64,000 nucleotides of DNA from NCBI GenBank assembly GCA_964564015.1, contig CAZLZR010000022.1:1-64000 (forward strand), in the 5' to 3' direction. The stretch comes from Acetivibrio sp964564015 (lineage in GTDB: Bacteria; Bacillota; Clostridia; Acetivibrionales; Acetivibrionaceae). Shown one piece after another: positions 8,389 through 15,768 of this stretch. Both the position numbers and the translations under genes were made by a program. The notes under the pieces were generated by a model. The model did not search any database and was not told where the DNA came from. It saw only the letters and a program-made list of their open reading frames with translations. The number at the start of each line of letters is the position of its first letter. Positions within the stretch are counted from its first letter, which is position 1.

Positions 8389-9049
8389 TCAGTGTTTTAA
8401 TTTGGCATTTAATCGAGTTGTTTTTTTCTCTGCATCTGACATCTTTGATGCAGAAACTCTAATCTGTTTATCCATTTCACCTATCTTGTTTTTCCATTGT
8501 GAGCCAATAGAGGAATTAATTCTTTTATCTCCCGTTCCGGTAATATGAAGTGGATCGCCACCAGCAATCTGATCTGGTTCATGTAATGCAGCTTGATCGT
8601 TGAGCCATTCGGAAGCTTGATTTTCTGCATCTTTTCTAGATAATCCATTTTCCTCAACTCATCAATTTTATCTAGATATGCTTTTTCTCTAGCAGCTTGT
8701 TGTGCTGCATTTCCTTCGGTTGATCTTCCTTCTTTCAAGTATCTATCCCTGTTATTAATAAATTCGTCAACAGTTAAAGAATTTAGACCTTCTTCTTGTG
8801 CTTTTAATTGCCGTTCAAATTCGGCTGCATCATGATTTGGATTTCTATTAAATTGAACCTCAATTTCAGAAATTCTTGGAATATCATCTGTACCATTACC
8901 ATTATCCATCATTTCCTTCGTTTTGCAATCCTATCAGTAATGTTCATATCAGATTTACTTGCGGATACTTTTTCTGCTACAGGACTTTGTTCTTTAGCTA
9001 CTTCGATTTCTTCCTTAACTTCTATTATTAGTAAAGAGGTTTGTTTCAT
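8389..9049 (-). pseudogene. Frameshifted Ntox15/Tde1-like toxin C-terminus
   Basis: Three frames together read as one polymorphic-toxin tail. From 9049 a 46-codon stretch ends at a TGA overlapping the ATG at 8912. From 8912 comes IEVQFNRNPNHDAAEFERQL...EGNAAQQAAREKAY, a typical Ntox15 entry. Near 8655 the frame shifts by one base, after which GLSRKDAENQASEWLN, HEPDQIAGGDP and GDKRINSSIGSQW continue to a TGA at 8391-8389. HEPD (8583-8572) is the HxxD catalytic motif known from Tde1-type DNases, and it survives in the shifted frame. No N-terminal delivery or RHS/LXG module precedes it, so it is an orphan remnant. The intact immunity gene lies directly downstream. Confidence 0.8.
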
Positions 9050-9131
9050 GGATTTAAATATTCCGTAATTTGACATTTATGATATAATATTGTCGAACGA
9101 TAATATACCTTGTATGAAGGAGGGTGGTTCA

Positions 9132-9300
9132 ATGTCAAAGGGTAAAGAGCCATATAAGACTGGCCAAAAAGCATCATCAGGTCAATCTGAAATAGTTGGC
9201 CCTCGTGTTGGCCGTACAGGAGAAGAAAGAACTGCTTCAAAAGGAGAGACACTGCCACCGACACCTTAACCAGGACAAGGGTACATTAAAGTAGATGACA
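9132..9300 (+). pseudogene. YjzC-family small protein with in-frame ochre stop
   Basis: After a strong AAGGAGG site the ATG at 9132 opens MSKGKEPYKTGQKASSGQ, continuing through GPRVGRTGEERT and LPPTP. A TAA at 9267-9269 interrupts the frame. Beyond it the same frame continues PGQGYIKVDDTKNK, the usual YjzC-family C-terminus in which a Lys sits at the stop position. A single substitution thus truncates the protein to 45 residues. The function of the family is unknown. A GGGGTGG/CCACCCC hairpin follows. Confidence 0.65.
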
Positions 9301-9319
9301 CGAAGAATAAATTGAGGAA

Positions 9320-9335
9320 GGGGTGGCACCACCCC
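9320..9335 (+). terminator. Short G+C-rich hairpin after the YjzC-like remnant
   Basis: GGGGTGG CA CCACCCC is a perfect 7-bp stem followed by GTCTCTTGTATTTT. It is the likely terminator of the YjzC-like transcript. Confidence 0.55.
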
Positions 9336-9389
9336 GTCTCTTGTATTTTGAAGTAATTAAATACTTTAGGATGTGATGGAACGTGGGAA

Positions 9390-9562
9390 GCATATGTCGC
9401 AATGATCCTTGACCCTGTGAAAGTGGGGTAAAATACAAAAAATGCTGCATGAACAAAGATGTTGATAAATTAGCTTTATGGAGAAGATATGCAGAAGACA
9501 TTTTATCTTGTGAAACACAGAAAGATGACATCATCAGTGTGTTCTTTGAATTCAGGTTTTAA
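9390..9562 (+). pseudogene. SEC-C zinc-motif gene remnant
   Basis: One frame reads RNDP, a TGA stop, then PCESGVKYKKCCMNKDVDK and ends after VFFEFRF. This is the SEC-C consensus RNDPCPCGSGKKYKKCC with the first Cys codon changed to TGA and further drift. SEC-C motifs bind zinc at the end of SecA and many small accessory proteins. The only start left is the ATG at 9449, which would give 37 residues without the zinc motif. Downstream fragments in other frames (for example DKVRYLDPELFDLFKEG near 9640) suggest more shifted coding sequence. It is part of a decay zone spanning 8.4-10.2 kb. Confidence 0.5.
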
Positions 9563-9785
9563 TCGAGATGTTCATGCACAAATGATTAAAAGTATTCCAT
9601 TCAAATGATGGAAAATTCACAACGTATCTTGATAAAGACAAAGTACGATATCTTGATCCGGAACTGTTTGACTTATTTAAAGAAGGTAGCTGTATGCGAA
9701 AATAAGTCGGTATCTATGATTGATCATTTCCTTAGCAATTACAGACGTTAAGTCTTATGCTCCGTAAAGGAAAAAGAAGGCTGGC

Positions 9786-10169
9786 ATGAGTACTTTTGAA
9801 ACAAATATAGCAAAAAATAAAACGGGTACTGAAGACGAAGAATTATTAGGATAATTTATAAGGCATTTTTGCAGAATTAATGGTGTTGAACGTCTTACCA
9901 CATTTTATACGAAAAATTTGACACCGGAACAGCGAAAAGAAATCATTGACCGTGAGATGGAAATTTTCCGCATAGTGGATAAAAAAGATACAGAGATACG
10001 AGAACAGGAAATGGAAACTACTCGTATGGCTGATAAAAAAGACTCAGAAAAGAAAGAATTTAATTGGAAGATGCTTGGTGCAGCAAGTTTTGTTGTACTC
10101 ACAGTTGTTGGAATAGGTACAGCCGCTTTAGGTGGTAAATTTGATATTAAACTGCCGAAGAAATTGTAA
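9786..10169 (+). pseudogene. Coiled-coil/membrane-anchor protein with in-frame TAA
   Basis: The ATG at 9786 opens MSTFETNIAKNKTGTEDEELLG, then a TAA at 9852-9854 interrupts. The same frame continues FIRHFCRINGVERL to a stop at 10169 without another break. The second part has a charged coiled-coil region (repeats of DKKDTEIREQE type) and one hydrophobic segment (LGAASFVVLTVVGIGTAALGG) close to the C-terminus. A TTG at 9918 could restart translation but has no convincing RBS. The family is not recognised; the layout resembles phage or mobile-element anchor proteins. Confidence 0.5.
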
Positions 10170-10252
10170 TGATATATTATAAGGTAGGAAAACAGTTAGC
10201 CTTTAATACTAATTGAAACAATTCGAAAGTGTGGATTTACGGGGGGATAAAA

Positions 10253-10876
10253 GTGATTGATAAAATGCATCGTTTTTTTCAGTGCTTTCCTGGCACACCA
10301 CCTATTGGTGTGAAAGGAGATTATAGATGTTCAGTTCACTATAAAAACACATACAGATTAGATAAAGCAAGAGAGCAAGCATCTTTTTCACCAGTAGATG
10401 TTAATGTTATCACTGCCTATGTCAATGATTTTTTTAGGGCTATTGGAATGAATACAGTGGAATCCCCTGTAATACATAATCCTCTACAAATAGATTATGA
10501 AAAGATAAAAAAAGATAATGCATTAGGTGAACTGGGAGATATTGTTTGGATGAAGTTTACCAAAGACGGGTATTTAGGAGTCGTGGCAACTAGTAATGAT
10601 ATAAACTTTGATATACCGCAAAACACATCAGAATATGATAAAAAGGAATGGAGATATAATACCTTTTTAAAACAAAAAGAATGGGTCTGGAAGCATACTT
10701 CAGCAGGAATATTAGTTCATCAATTAGGTAAAGTATGGGATACCTCTTTTGTGTCAGTGTTTCCGTTACCCAATATTCCTAATGGATATACAAGAGGTGA
10801 CATCGAAAGAGCAATTGGAAACTATTTAATTGATAGAAAGGTACCAATTATTGATTTTTACTCACACAATTATTAA
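10253..10876 (+). CDS. Hypothetical protein in the decay zone
   Basis: 207 residues from the GTG at 10253, chosen because GGGGGG lies 6 nt upstream; the frame is open from an earlier GTG at 10229 with no RBS. The product is soluble, Trp- and Tyr-rich (VWMKFTKDGYLGVV, KEWVWKHTSAGILVHQLG), with no signal peptide or motif I recognise. It is the only uninterrupted gene between the toxin remnant and the group II intron, so it may be recently acquired or still selected. Immunity or phage-related roles are possible but unsupported. Confidence 0.6.
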   Translation: MIDKMHRFFQCFPGTPPIGVKGDYRCSVHYKNTYRLDKAREQASFSPVDVNVITAYVNDFFRAIGMNTVESPVIHNPLQIDYEKIKKDNALGELGDIVWMKFTKDGYLGVVATSNDINFDIPQNTSEYDKKEWRYNTFLKQKEWVWKHTSAGILVHQLGKVWDTSFVSVFPLPNIPNGYTRGDIERAIGNYLIDRKVPIIDFYSHNY

Positions 10877-11186
10877 TCTTTTAAAAAATTTACGTTGTAG
10901 AGTTGAGGAAACTTTCGGCTTGATGGTGGATATGTTTCCGCATACATAAGGAATGGTAGTGGATATGTTACCACTAACGAGAGGTCGGATATGACGTACT
11001 TCCTGTCGTCTAGAGCCAACCGATGTGGAGAAACATATTTAAAACAGGATTTCTTTTTTGTGGGACTTTTTCCTGCACCCCCTATACAATTTGCACCCCC
11101 CTCGGAGAAACAACAACCTAGGAAAAATAAATTGTATCAACGACGCTCATTTTAGACAAATTAAAACTCAAATTTTGATACAATGT

Positions 11187-11210
11187 AAAGTCACTGATTT
11201 CAGTGGCTTT
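11187..11210 (+). terminator. Terminator-like hairpin serving as intron insertion site
   Basis: AAAGTCACTG and CAGTGGCTTT form a 10-bp stem with an ATTT loop, followed by TGTTGCT and then the first base of the group II intron at 11218. Group IIC introns insert just after such hairpins. Confidence 0.6.
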
Positions 11211-11217
11211 TGTTGCT

Positions 11218-11861
11218 GTTCGCCCAGCATGGGCGTAATCTAATGGGTGAAAGTCCCTAGTGTAGCTTAGTAGTAGCAAACACATAGCTGAACACCAAGG
11301 GTGTCCATCGTGAGGTGGAATCTGAAGGAAGGTGTAGGTAAATCTCTGATCTGACGAACAGAAATCACATATAAGGCATGATATGTTGGATAAGGCTGCA
11401 ACACAAGCTAAAGTCCAATACTACTCGAAAACATATTATGTAGATGTGGCAGATGGATGGAGTGAAAGATTACGTTCTTAACTGGGGAGGTCTGTACGGT
11501 ATGCTCTGCATAGCAAGCATTTTCGCTACTTAGTAAGCTTTGTTGAAACAAAGTTATACGTACAGAAGTCAGCTCAAGCCGTAGTATCGTGGAAACTATT
11601 GAAAGATAGTGGAGAAAAAGGCTTGACGGTTATAAAAAGACAGACGTTACTTACTTGAACTATAAGGATAGCAGTTGCCCGTGAGGGGTTGCTCATTTGA
11701 AAATAGGTTGGAAACCGAAGACAAATAATGAAAACGCTTAGTAAGGATATATAAGTAATGCAAGGCACAGGCACATCTTGTTTATAACTGAACCGCTGTG
11801 TACCGAACGGTACGCACGGTGGTGTGAGAGGACGGCGGCTAGTCACCGCCTCCTTCTCGAT
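11218..11861 (+). ncRNA. Group IIC intron lacking its reverse transcriptase ORF
   Basis: The 5' end GTTCGCCCAGCATGGGCG, then AAGGGTGTCC, GGAATCTGAAGGAAG and ATATAAGGC, follow the domain I layout of group IIC introns such as the Oceanobacillus one. GGGGAGGTCTG and CAGAAGTCAGC mark the later domains. Domain V lies near 11791-11822: ACCGCTG pairs with CGGTGGT, and the catalytic triad is CGC, as in class C. Domain VI (GGCGG/CCGCC) runs to CTCGAT at about 11861. The whole intron is about 644 nt; domain IV holds only about 200 nt with no reading frame, so the usual roughly 420-codon maturase is missing. Splicing would need a maturase supplied in trans. Confidence 0.88.
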
Positions 11862-11938
11862 TTGCATTTATTAGGTTTAGGTTCCATTAAAATGTAAGAT
11901 TGCAAACTTTTTGTCTGTAACATAGTCTAATCCTCGAA

Positions 11939-11944
11939 TATAAT
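11939..11944 (+). promoter_or_regulatory. Candidate -10 element for the RNA/TerD unit
   Basis: TATAAT ends 7 nt before 11952, the first base of the outer helix of the first structured RNA, so transcription would start at its 5' end. No good -35 box is seen at 17 bp; the fit is based on the -10 alone. Confidence 0.4.
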
Positions 11945-11951
11945 TATAAAT

Positions 11952-12027
11952 GTAATAAGGCTACAGCATTTTCTTCCTTCTAAAAAACTTATTTGGAGAT
12001 GGTATTAGAAATGCGATTACCTTTTAC
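11952..12027 (+). ncRNA. Structured RNA copy 1 (Y-RNA-like stem family)
   Basis: GTAATAAGG pairs with CCTTTTAC (one bulge) as outer helix. Internal loop CTACA/GATTA follows, then a variable helix GCATTTTCT/AGAAATGC. Inside are the conserved TTTCTTCCTTCT (11970-11981) and a small hairpin exposing ATTTGG (11991-11996). The architecture and sequence motifs match copies at 12028 and 13701. A TATAAT sits 7 nt upstream. It abuts copy 2 without a gap and lies 90 nt after the group II intron. It does not code for protein. Confidence 0.6.
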
Positions 12028-12091
12028 AATAGGCTAAGGGGTTTCTTCCTTCTATAATCATTTGGTGAAATAGAAACCCCGCTATCCTTTA
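12028..12091 (+). ncRNA. Structured RNA copy 2, directly before the TerD-gene RBS
   Basis: GGCTA (12032-12036) is followed by a perfect 9-bp variable helix GGGGTTTCT/AGAAACCCC (12038-12046 with 12072-12080). TTTCTTCCTTCT (12042-12053) and ATTTGG (12060-12065) are at the same places as in copy 1, and GCTAT-CC closes on the 3' side. The helix sequence differs from copy 1 while pairing is kept, which is covariation. The element ends 4 nt before the GGAGG of the TerD-domain gene, so it can act as a 5' UTR element or as a processed RNA. Confidence 0.6.
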
Positions 12092-12106
12092 AAATGGAGG
12101 GAATAT

Positions 12107-13690
12107 ATGAACAGAATTTATTTAAGAAGAAAAAATAAAATAAAAATCAATACTGGACTGGCATCAACTCCAAACATAAGGGAAGTTGCTACAATTCTAA
12201 AGAATATTGAAAGTCTTGGATATACTTTTTCTCAAGATATAATAAATATACTTAATACATATACAGTTGAGCAATTGAAGAATTTCTATAAAGGAATAGT
12301 TAAGAACATTAAGAGGCTGGTTGGGGCTGATGTTGTGTACAATCCAATGTACCCAAATTTTCCAGCTCAGGTCATGAAGGCTTCCGAATGCGAGTTGTAA
12401 TACAAAAACCAGTGGATAAGGCTTGGTGAAAGGCTACACCCATCTGAGTACAAGATGTTTGAAAAATCGCAAAGGGCATTTGGAAAATTGAGAAATAACG
12501 AAAGAATAGATACTTTCAACAGCAAAGTGAATCTAGCCTTTTATTGTGGAGAAACAAAAGAGATAGTGAAGCTTTTAAAACAAAAACCTGGTGAATTCGC
12601 AAGAAAGCTAGATTATCTATTAAGGACATGTGATGACACAGATATGGCATTGAGTGAATTTTATAAAATTGCAGGTGAAGTATCCACTTCAGTACTATTG
12701 CAGGTACTTGAGCATTTTAAAACCAGAAATGAAAAAAATGAGCTTCGCGTATTTTTCCCAAAAGGAAGTATTGCAAAGGTTTATGGGCGTTTAAATGATT
12801 TACCTGATTTGGATGCTGAGCTTTGCCAGAAGGTTGTAGATATTTGTAAAGCAAGGCTTAAAGAATTATATGGTTCCAGGGAAAAGCTTGGCAAGGTGTA
12901 TATAGATGAAAAGCTTAAGGATTATTTTGTTCCATTTTCCCAAAGATCAGCTAGTAAAGCATTAAAAACCATAGTAAGGGGCTCAAAGGTAGATATTCCT
13001 TCTGATGCCACTACAATAAGAACATTCGTTTACTGGAAGGAAACACAAGGTAATAGAACAGATATTGACCTTTCCGCAGTAATGTATGATTCTAACTGGA
13101 ATTATATGGAGCACATTTCATATACAAACTTAAGGTCTGCCAAATACAAAGCTGCCCATAGCGGTGATATAACTTCTGCACCAAAAGGAGCTTCGGAGTT
13201 TATTGATTTGGATTTGGAGTCTGTTAGAAAATATGGGGGAAGATATGTTGTGTTCACTGTTATGTCCTTTACAGGCCAGAATTTTGTGGATCTTCCGGAG
13301 TGTTTTATGGGATGGATGGCTAGAAAGGATGTCAATTCTGGGGAAATATATGAAGCGAAAACCGTTAAAAACAAAATAGACATAGCTTCACAAAGCTTAA
13401 TATGCATTCCAATGGTTCTTGATCTATATGAAAACAAAGTGATTTGGGCGGATATTTCACTAAAATCCCAGCCAAGATGGAACAATGTTGAAAACAATAT
13501 GTCAGGTATGATTTTGATGGGTAAGGCTTTGACAACCATGAAAAAGCCAACTCTCTACGATTTGTTAATGCTTAATGCAGAGGCAAGAGGTGAATTGTGT
13601 GAATCAATAGAAGATGCAGATACGGTTTTTTCTATTGGCAATGGGATAACTCCATATGATACGGACATTATCGTATCACAGTATTTATAA
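12107..13690 (+). pseudogene. TerD-domain protein gene, internally deleted, with in-frame TAA
   Basis: A GGAGG-led ATG opens 97 codons (IREVATILKNIESLGYTF, VVYNPMYPNFPAQVM, ASECEL), then a TAA at 12398-12400. The same frame continues YKNQWIRLGERLHPSEYK through helical-repeat sequence (KPGEFARKLDYLLRTC, VSTSVLLQVLEHFK, VFFPKGSIAKVY) into a TerD-like domain with DIDLSAVMYD, YTNLRSAKYKAAHSGD and GGRYVVFTVMSFTGQ, ending at 13690. From memory of this family, intact proteins are near 700 residues, with sequence between the EL(Y) and WIRLGERLHP segments that is absent here. The stop would then be a deletion scar. The 411-codon second half could still be made from the ATG at 12455, though no RBS precedes it. 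TerD proteins are linked to chemical-stress and phage-defence complexes. Confidence 0.7.
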
Positions 13691-13700
13691 ATTTACATTA

Positions 13701-13837
13701 TGTGGCTATGTACTTTCTTCCTTCTTAATCCAGGACCTGGGGAGTAACGGTTCGAGTCCGTTCATGATTACCCTTAAAAGGGGTTCGTGTAGCTTAATGG
13801 CAGAGCACCAGGATTTCTAGAAATTACAATCTCCACA
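13701..13837 (+). ncRNA. Structured RNA copy 3 with a permuted tRNA-like domain (YrlA-like)
   Basis: Outer helix TGTGG/CCACA, then GGCTA, then variable helix GTACTTTCT/AGAAATTAC (8 of 9 pairs) with TTTCTTCCTTCT (13714-13725), as in copies 1 and 2. In place of the small hairpin is a full tRNA fold in permuted order. It runs: anticodon-stem strand CCTGG (13736-13740), variable GGAGT, T arm AACGG-TTCGAGT-CCGTT (13746-13762), acceptor CATGA..ACCC closed onto GGGGT-TCGTG (13763-13789), D arm GCTT-AATGGCA-GAGC (13792-13806), and anticodon-stem strand CCAGG (13808-13812). Bacterial YrlA RNAs mimic tRNA in this way and bind Ro60-type proteins. It starts 10 nt after the TerD gene stop. It is not a conventional tRNA gene, because the acceptor is closed and there is no anticodon loop. 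Confidence 0.75.
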
Positions 13838-13839
13838 AA

Positions 13840-13884
13840 AAACATCTCCTTTGAAGTGTGTTTACATACTCAAAGGGGATGTTG
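13840..13884 (+). terminator. Long hairpin after the tRNA-like RNA
   Basis: AACATCTCCTTTGA pairs with TCAAAGGGGATGTT over 14 bp (one G-T). The loop can pair further (GTGTG with CATAC). It follows the tRNA-like RNA by 2 nt and probably defines its 3' end, although the T-run after it is weak. Confidence 0.55.
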
Positions 13885-13895
13885 TATTACTTATT

Positions 13896-14018
13896 TTGAG
13901 AAAAAAGTGGATTAATGAAGGTTTCAAATGGAAGTGGAATGATAAAAATGAAAAACCGGACGGATGGAACGAAGAAATGACTAAACGCCAATTACAGAAT
14001 ATTATTATATATATTTGA
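13896..14018 (+). pseudogene. C-terminal fragment of an unidentified protein
   Basis: An open frame without ATG or RBS reads LRKKWINEGFKWKWNDKNEKPDGW and ends QLQNIIIYI before TGA. The Trp-rich composition and clean frame suggest a real protein tail left by deletion. It is followed 13 nt later by a strong terminator, which presumably belonged to this gene. The family is not recognised. Confidence 0.35.
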
Positions 14019-14031
14019 GTGTTGATTTTAT

Positions 14032-14074
14032 AAGGTGCTGTCTCAAATATGATAAATATTTGGGACAGCACCTT
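14032..14074 (+). terminator. Rho-independent terminator
   Basis: AAGGTGCTGTCTCAAATAT and its near-perfect complement ATATTTGGGACAGCACCTT form a stem of about 19 bp followed by TTGTTCCTT. It closes the RNA/TerD unit on the plus strand and also faces the convergent secreted-protein operon. Confidence 0.8.
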
Positions 14075-14152
14075 TTGTTCCTTCAAGCAATTCCATCATG
14101 CAGGATTTTTGTCAATTATGCCTTTTACATCTTTATTTACCGTTTGTGATGT

Positions 14153-15757
14153 TTATTGAGCTAATCCCGTATAGGCAACGCCTGGCTGAATTACCGCCTG
14201 ACCTGCTGCTGCATCCCAGTACACATTAAACTGGGATGCTGTGCCGGAGAGTTTTTGTGCAAACTCACGCAGTTGCAGGTAGTTGGTATCACCGTCAATA
14301 AGCCGCGCGTCCTCGAAGCTAAAAACTTCGCCGTTTAGCTTGAACTTTGTGTTGCTTTTGCGAATATTTGTTGTTGTTTGGAGTGTTGTTTTAGTTACTT
14401 CGCCGCTGTAAGGCTTGCCGGGTTCAATCACGGCGTACTGACCGTCCCAGCCCACGTCAAACTGTGCCACGGTTCCGTTTAACAACGCAGCAATTGCTCG
14501 AAGCTGCAAGTAGTTTGTGCTGTTAATGGTGTATGCTGCTGTTACCGATACAGGCTTACCGTTCATTACAAAATTCGTTTGGCTCGGTACGGCAGTGACG
14601 TTGTCAGAGACCACAGGTATAGGCGCCGAAGTGGGGGAAGGTGTAATGGGCTTATCGGGAGCACTTGTGGGGATAAAACGAAACTCCGCATGGTTGGGAG
14701 CATCTAATTTTGAATTAGTCCACAGAATTATCGGAGTCCCGTTCGTATTTTTCTTTCCGGAGGCATTAAGCATCATTCTTACATCGTTATTGGAACGAAG
14801 GCTGTAAATATCGTTGTTGTTTTCAGTATAGGAGTTCCAAAGATACGGGCTGTCCACAGCCTGTACCCTTACGCCGTCAGATAAGTTGCCGGCTATTCCC
14901 AGATACCTTCCGTCAGGCAATTTCAAGGTTATTTGGTTTTTGCCATGGTTCTCCACATAATAAACCTGATTTCCGTTGATGGCGGAGTTGTTGCGCAGCT
15001 CTGCGTTCCCTGAGGTGTCTATGTTAAGATAGTTGTTCATGGCACGAATGTAATACCAACCGTCGTCAGGTGCTTTCGTACCTGTTAGAGGAAGCGCTCC
15101 TGGGTAGTTGAAGGTCACTTCACCGTCTACGGTGGGAGAGCTTATTGGGTCATAAGGAGCGTATGCGGTGATTCCGCTTTTGAGCTTCAATGTAAAATAT
15201 CCTAATTCCTCATTGAAATCAATGCTTACGGCATCGCTTTCTTTATCTGTCACAAAAACCTGTGCCCAACCGCTATCTACAAATCCTACGCCCAGTTGGC
15301 GAAGATGCTCTCTTAAAATATTGGCTCTGTGCCCCGGTGAATCCATCCAAGCCTCGACAACCTCCTGAGCCGATCCTTGACCTAAGGCAATGTTTTCTGC
15401 AAATGCGGTATATGAATTGATTTTCACATAGCCTAGCTCGTCAAGTGCCGTATTAGCTTCTGAGCCGTTGGGACGGGTATGTTCGAACAACAAACCCAAC
15501 TCTTCGGCACGAACTTTGGCTGCTTTTTGTACAAGGTCAAAGGTCAAAAGCAGAGGAAGCCCCTCTTTTGCTCGTTCGATATTTGTAAAGCGCAGCACAT
15601 CCCACTCTTCTTGGGATATATCGAGTTCCTTCGGCGGTTTGCCAAAGTCTTTAGACTTTTCCGCACCAAAGGCGGAAAAGCCGAAAGCAAGAACAAGAGA
15701 GAGTGCCAGCGTAAGGGATAGAATTTTCTTGTTCATTCTATTCATTTTGTTGTTCAT
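14153..15757 (-). CDS. Secreted CAP-domain protein with ricin-like and copper amine oxidase N stalk domains
   Basis: 534 residues. A signal peptide ends near FSAFGA (about residue 31). Residues about 48-170 are a CAP/SCP domain (NIERAKEGLPLL, FEHTRPNGS, AENIALGQGSAQEVVEAWMDSPGHRANIL). A ricin-like beta-trefoil-type domain follows (DGWYYIRAMNNYLNID to AEFRFIP, about 232-365). After a Pro/Ser/Thr linker comes a copper amine oxidase N-terminal stalk domain with two halves (NYLQLRAIAALLNG, NYLQLREFAQKLSG) and VIQPGVAYTG at the end. It would be exported and surface-associated. It lies 11 nt downstream of the paralogous larger gene, sharing both accessory domains with it, and is clearly operonic. 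Confidence 0.88.
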   Translation of the reverse strand: MNNKMNRMNKKILSLTLALSLVLAFGFSAFGAEKSKDFGKPPKELDISQEEWDVLRFTNIERAKEGLPLLLTFDLVQKAAKVRAEELGLLFEHTRPNGSEANTALDELGYVKINSYTAFAENIALGQGSAQEVVEAWMDSPGHRANILREHLRQLGVGFVDSGWAQVFVTDKESDAVSIDFNEELGYFTLKLKSGITAYAPYDPISSPTVDGEVTFNYPGALPLTGTKAPDDGWYYIRAMNNYLNIDTSGNAELRNNSAINGNQVYYVENHGKNQITLKLPDGRYLGIAGNLSDGVRVQAVDSPYLWNSYTENNNDIYSLRSNNDVRMMLNASGKKNTNGTPIILWTNSKLDAPNHAEFRFIPTSAPDKPITPSPTSAPIPVVSDNVTAVPSQTNFVMNGKPVSVTAAYTINSTNYLQLRAIAALLNGTVAQFDVGWDGQYAVIEPGKPYSGEVTKTTLQTTTNIRKSNTKFKLNGEVFSFEDARLIDGDTNYLQLREFAQKLSGTASQFNVYWDAAAGQAVIQPGVAYTGLAQ

Positions 15758-15768
15758 TCCTTTCGTTA

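Noticed and set aside
13736..13812. Ordinary tRNA gene(s) in the 13.7-13.8 kb region
   Set aside because: The T arm comes before the D arm, the acceptor strands face each other through a short loop, and there is no anticodon loop or CCA-ready 3' end, so it cannot be a conventional tRNA; the permuted tRNA-like reading fits better.
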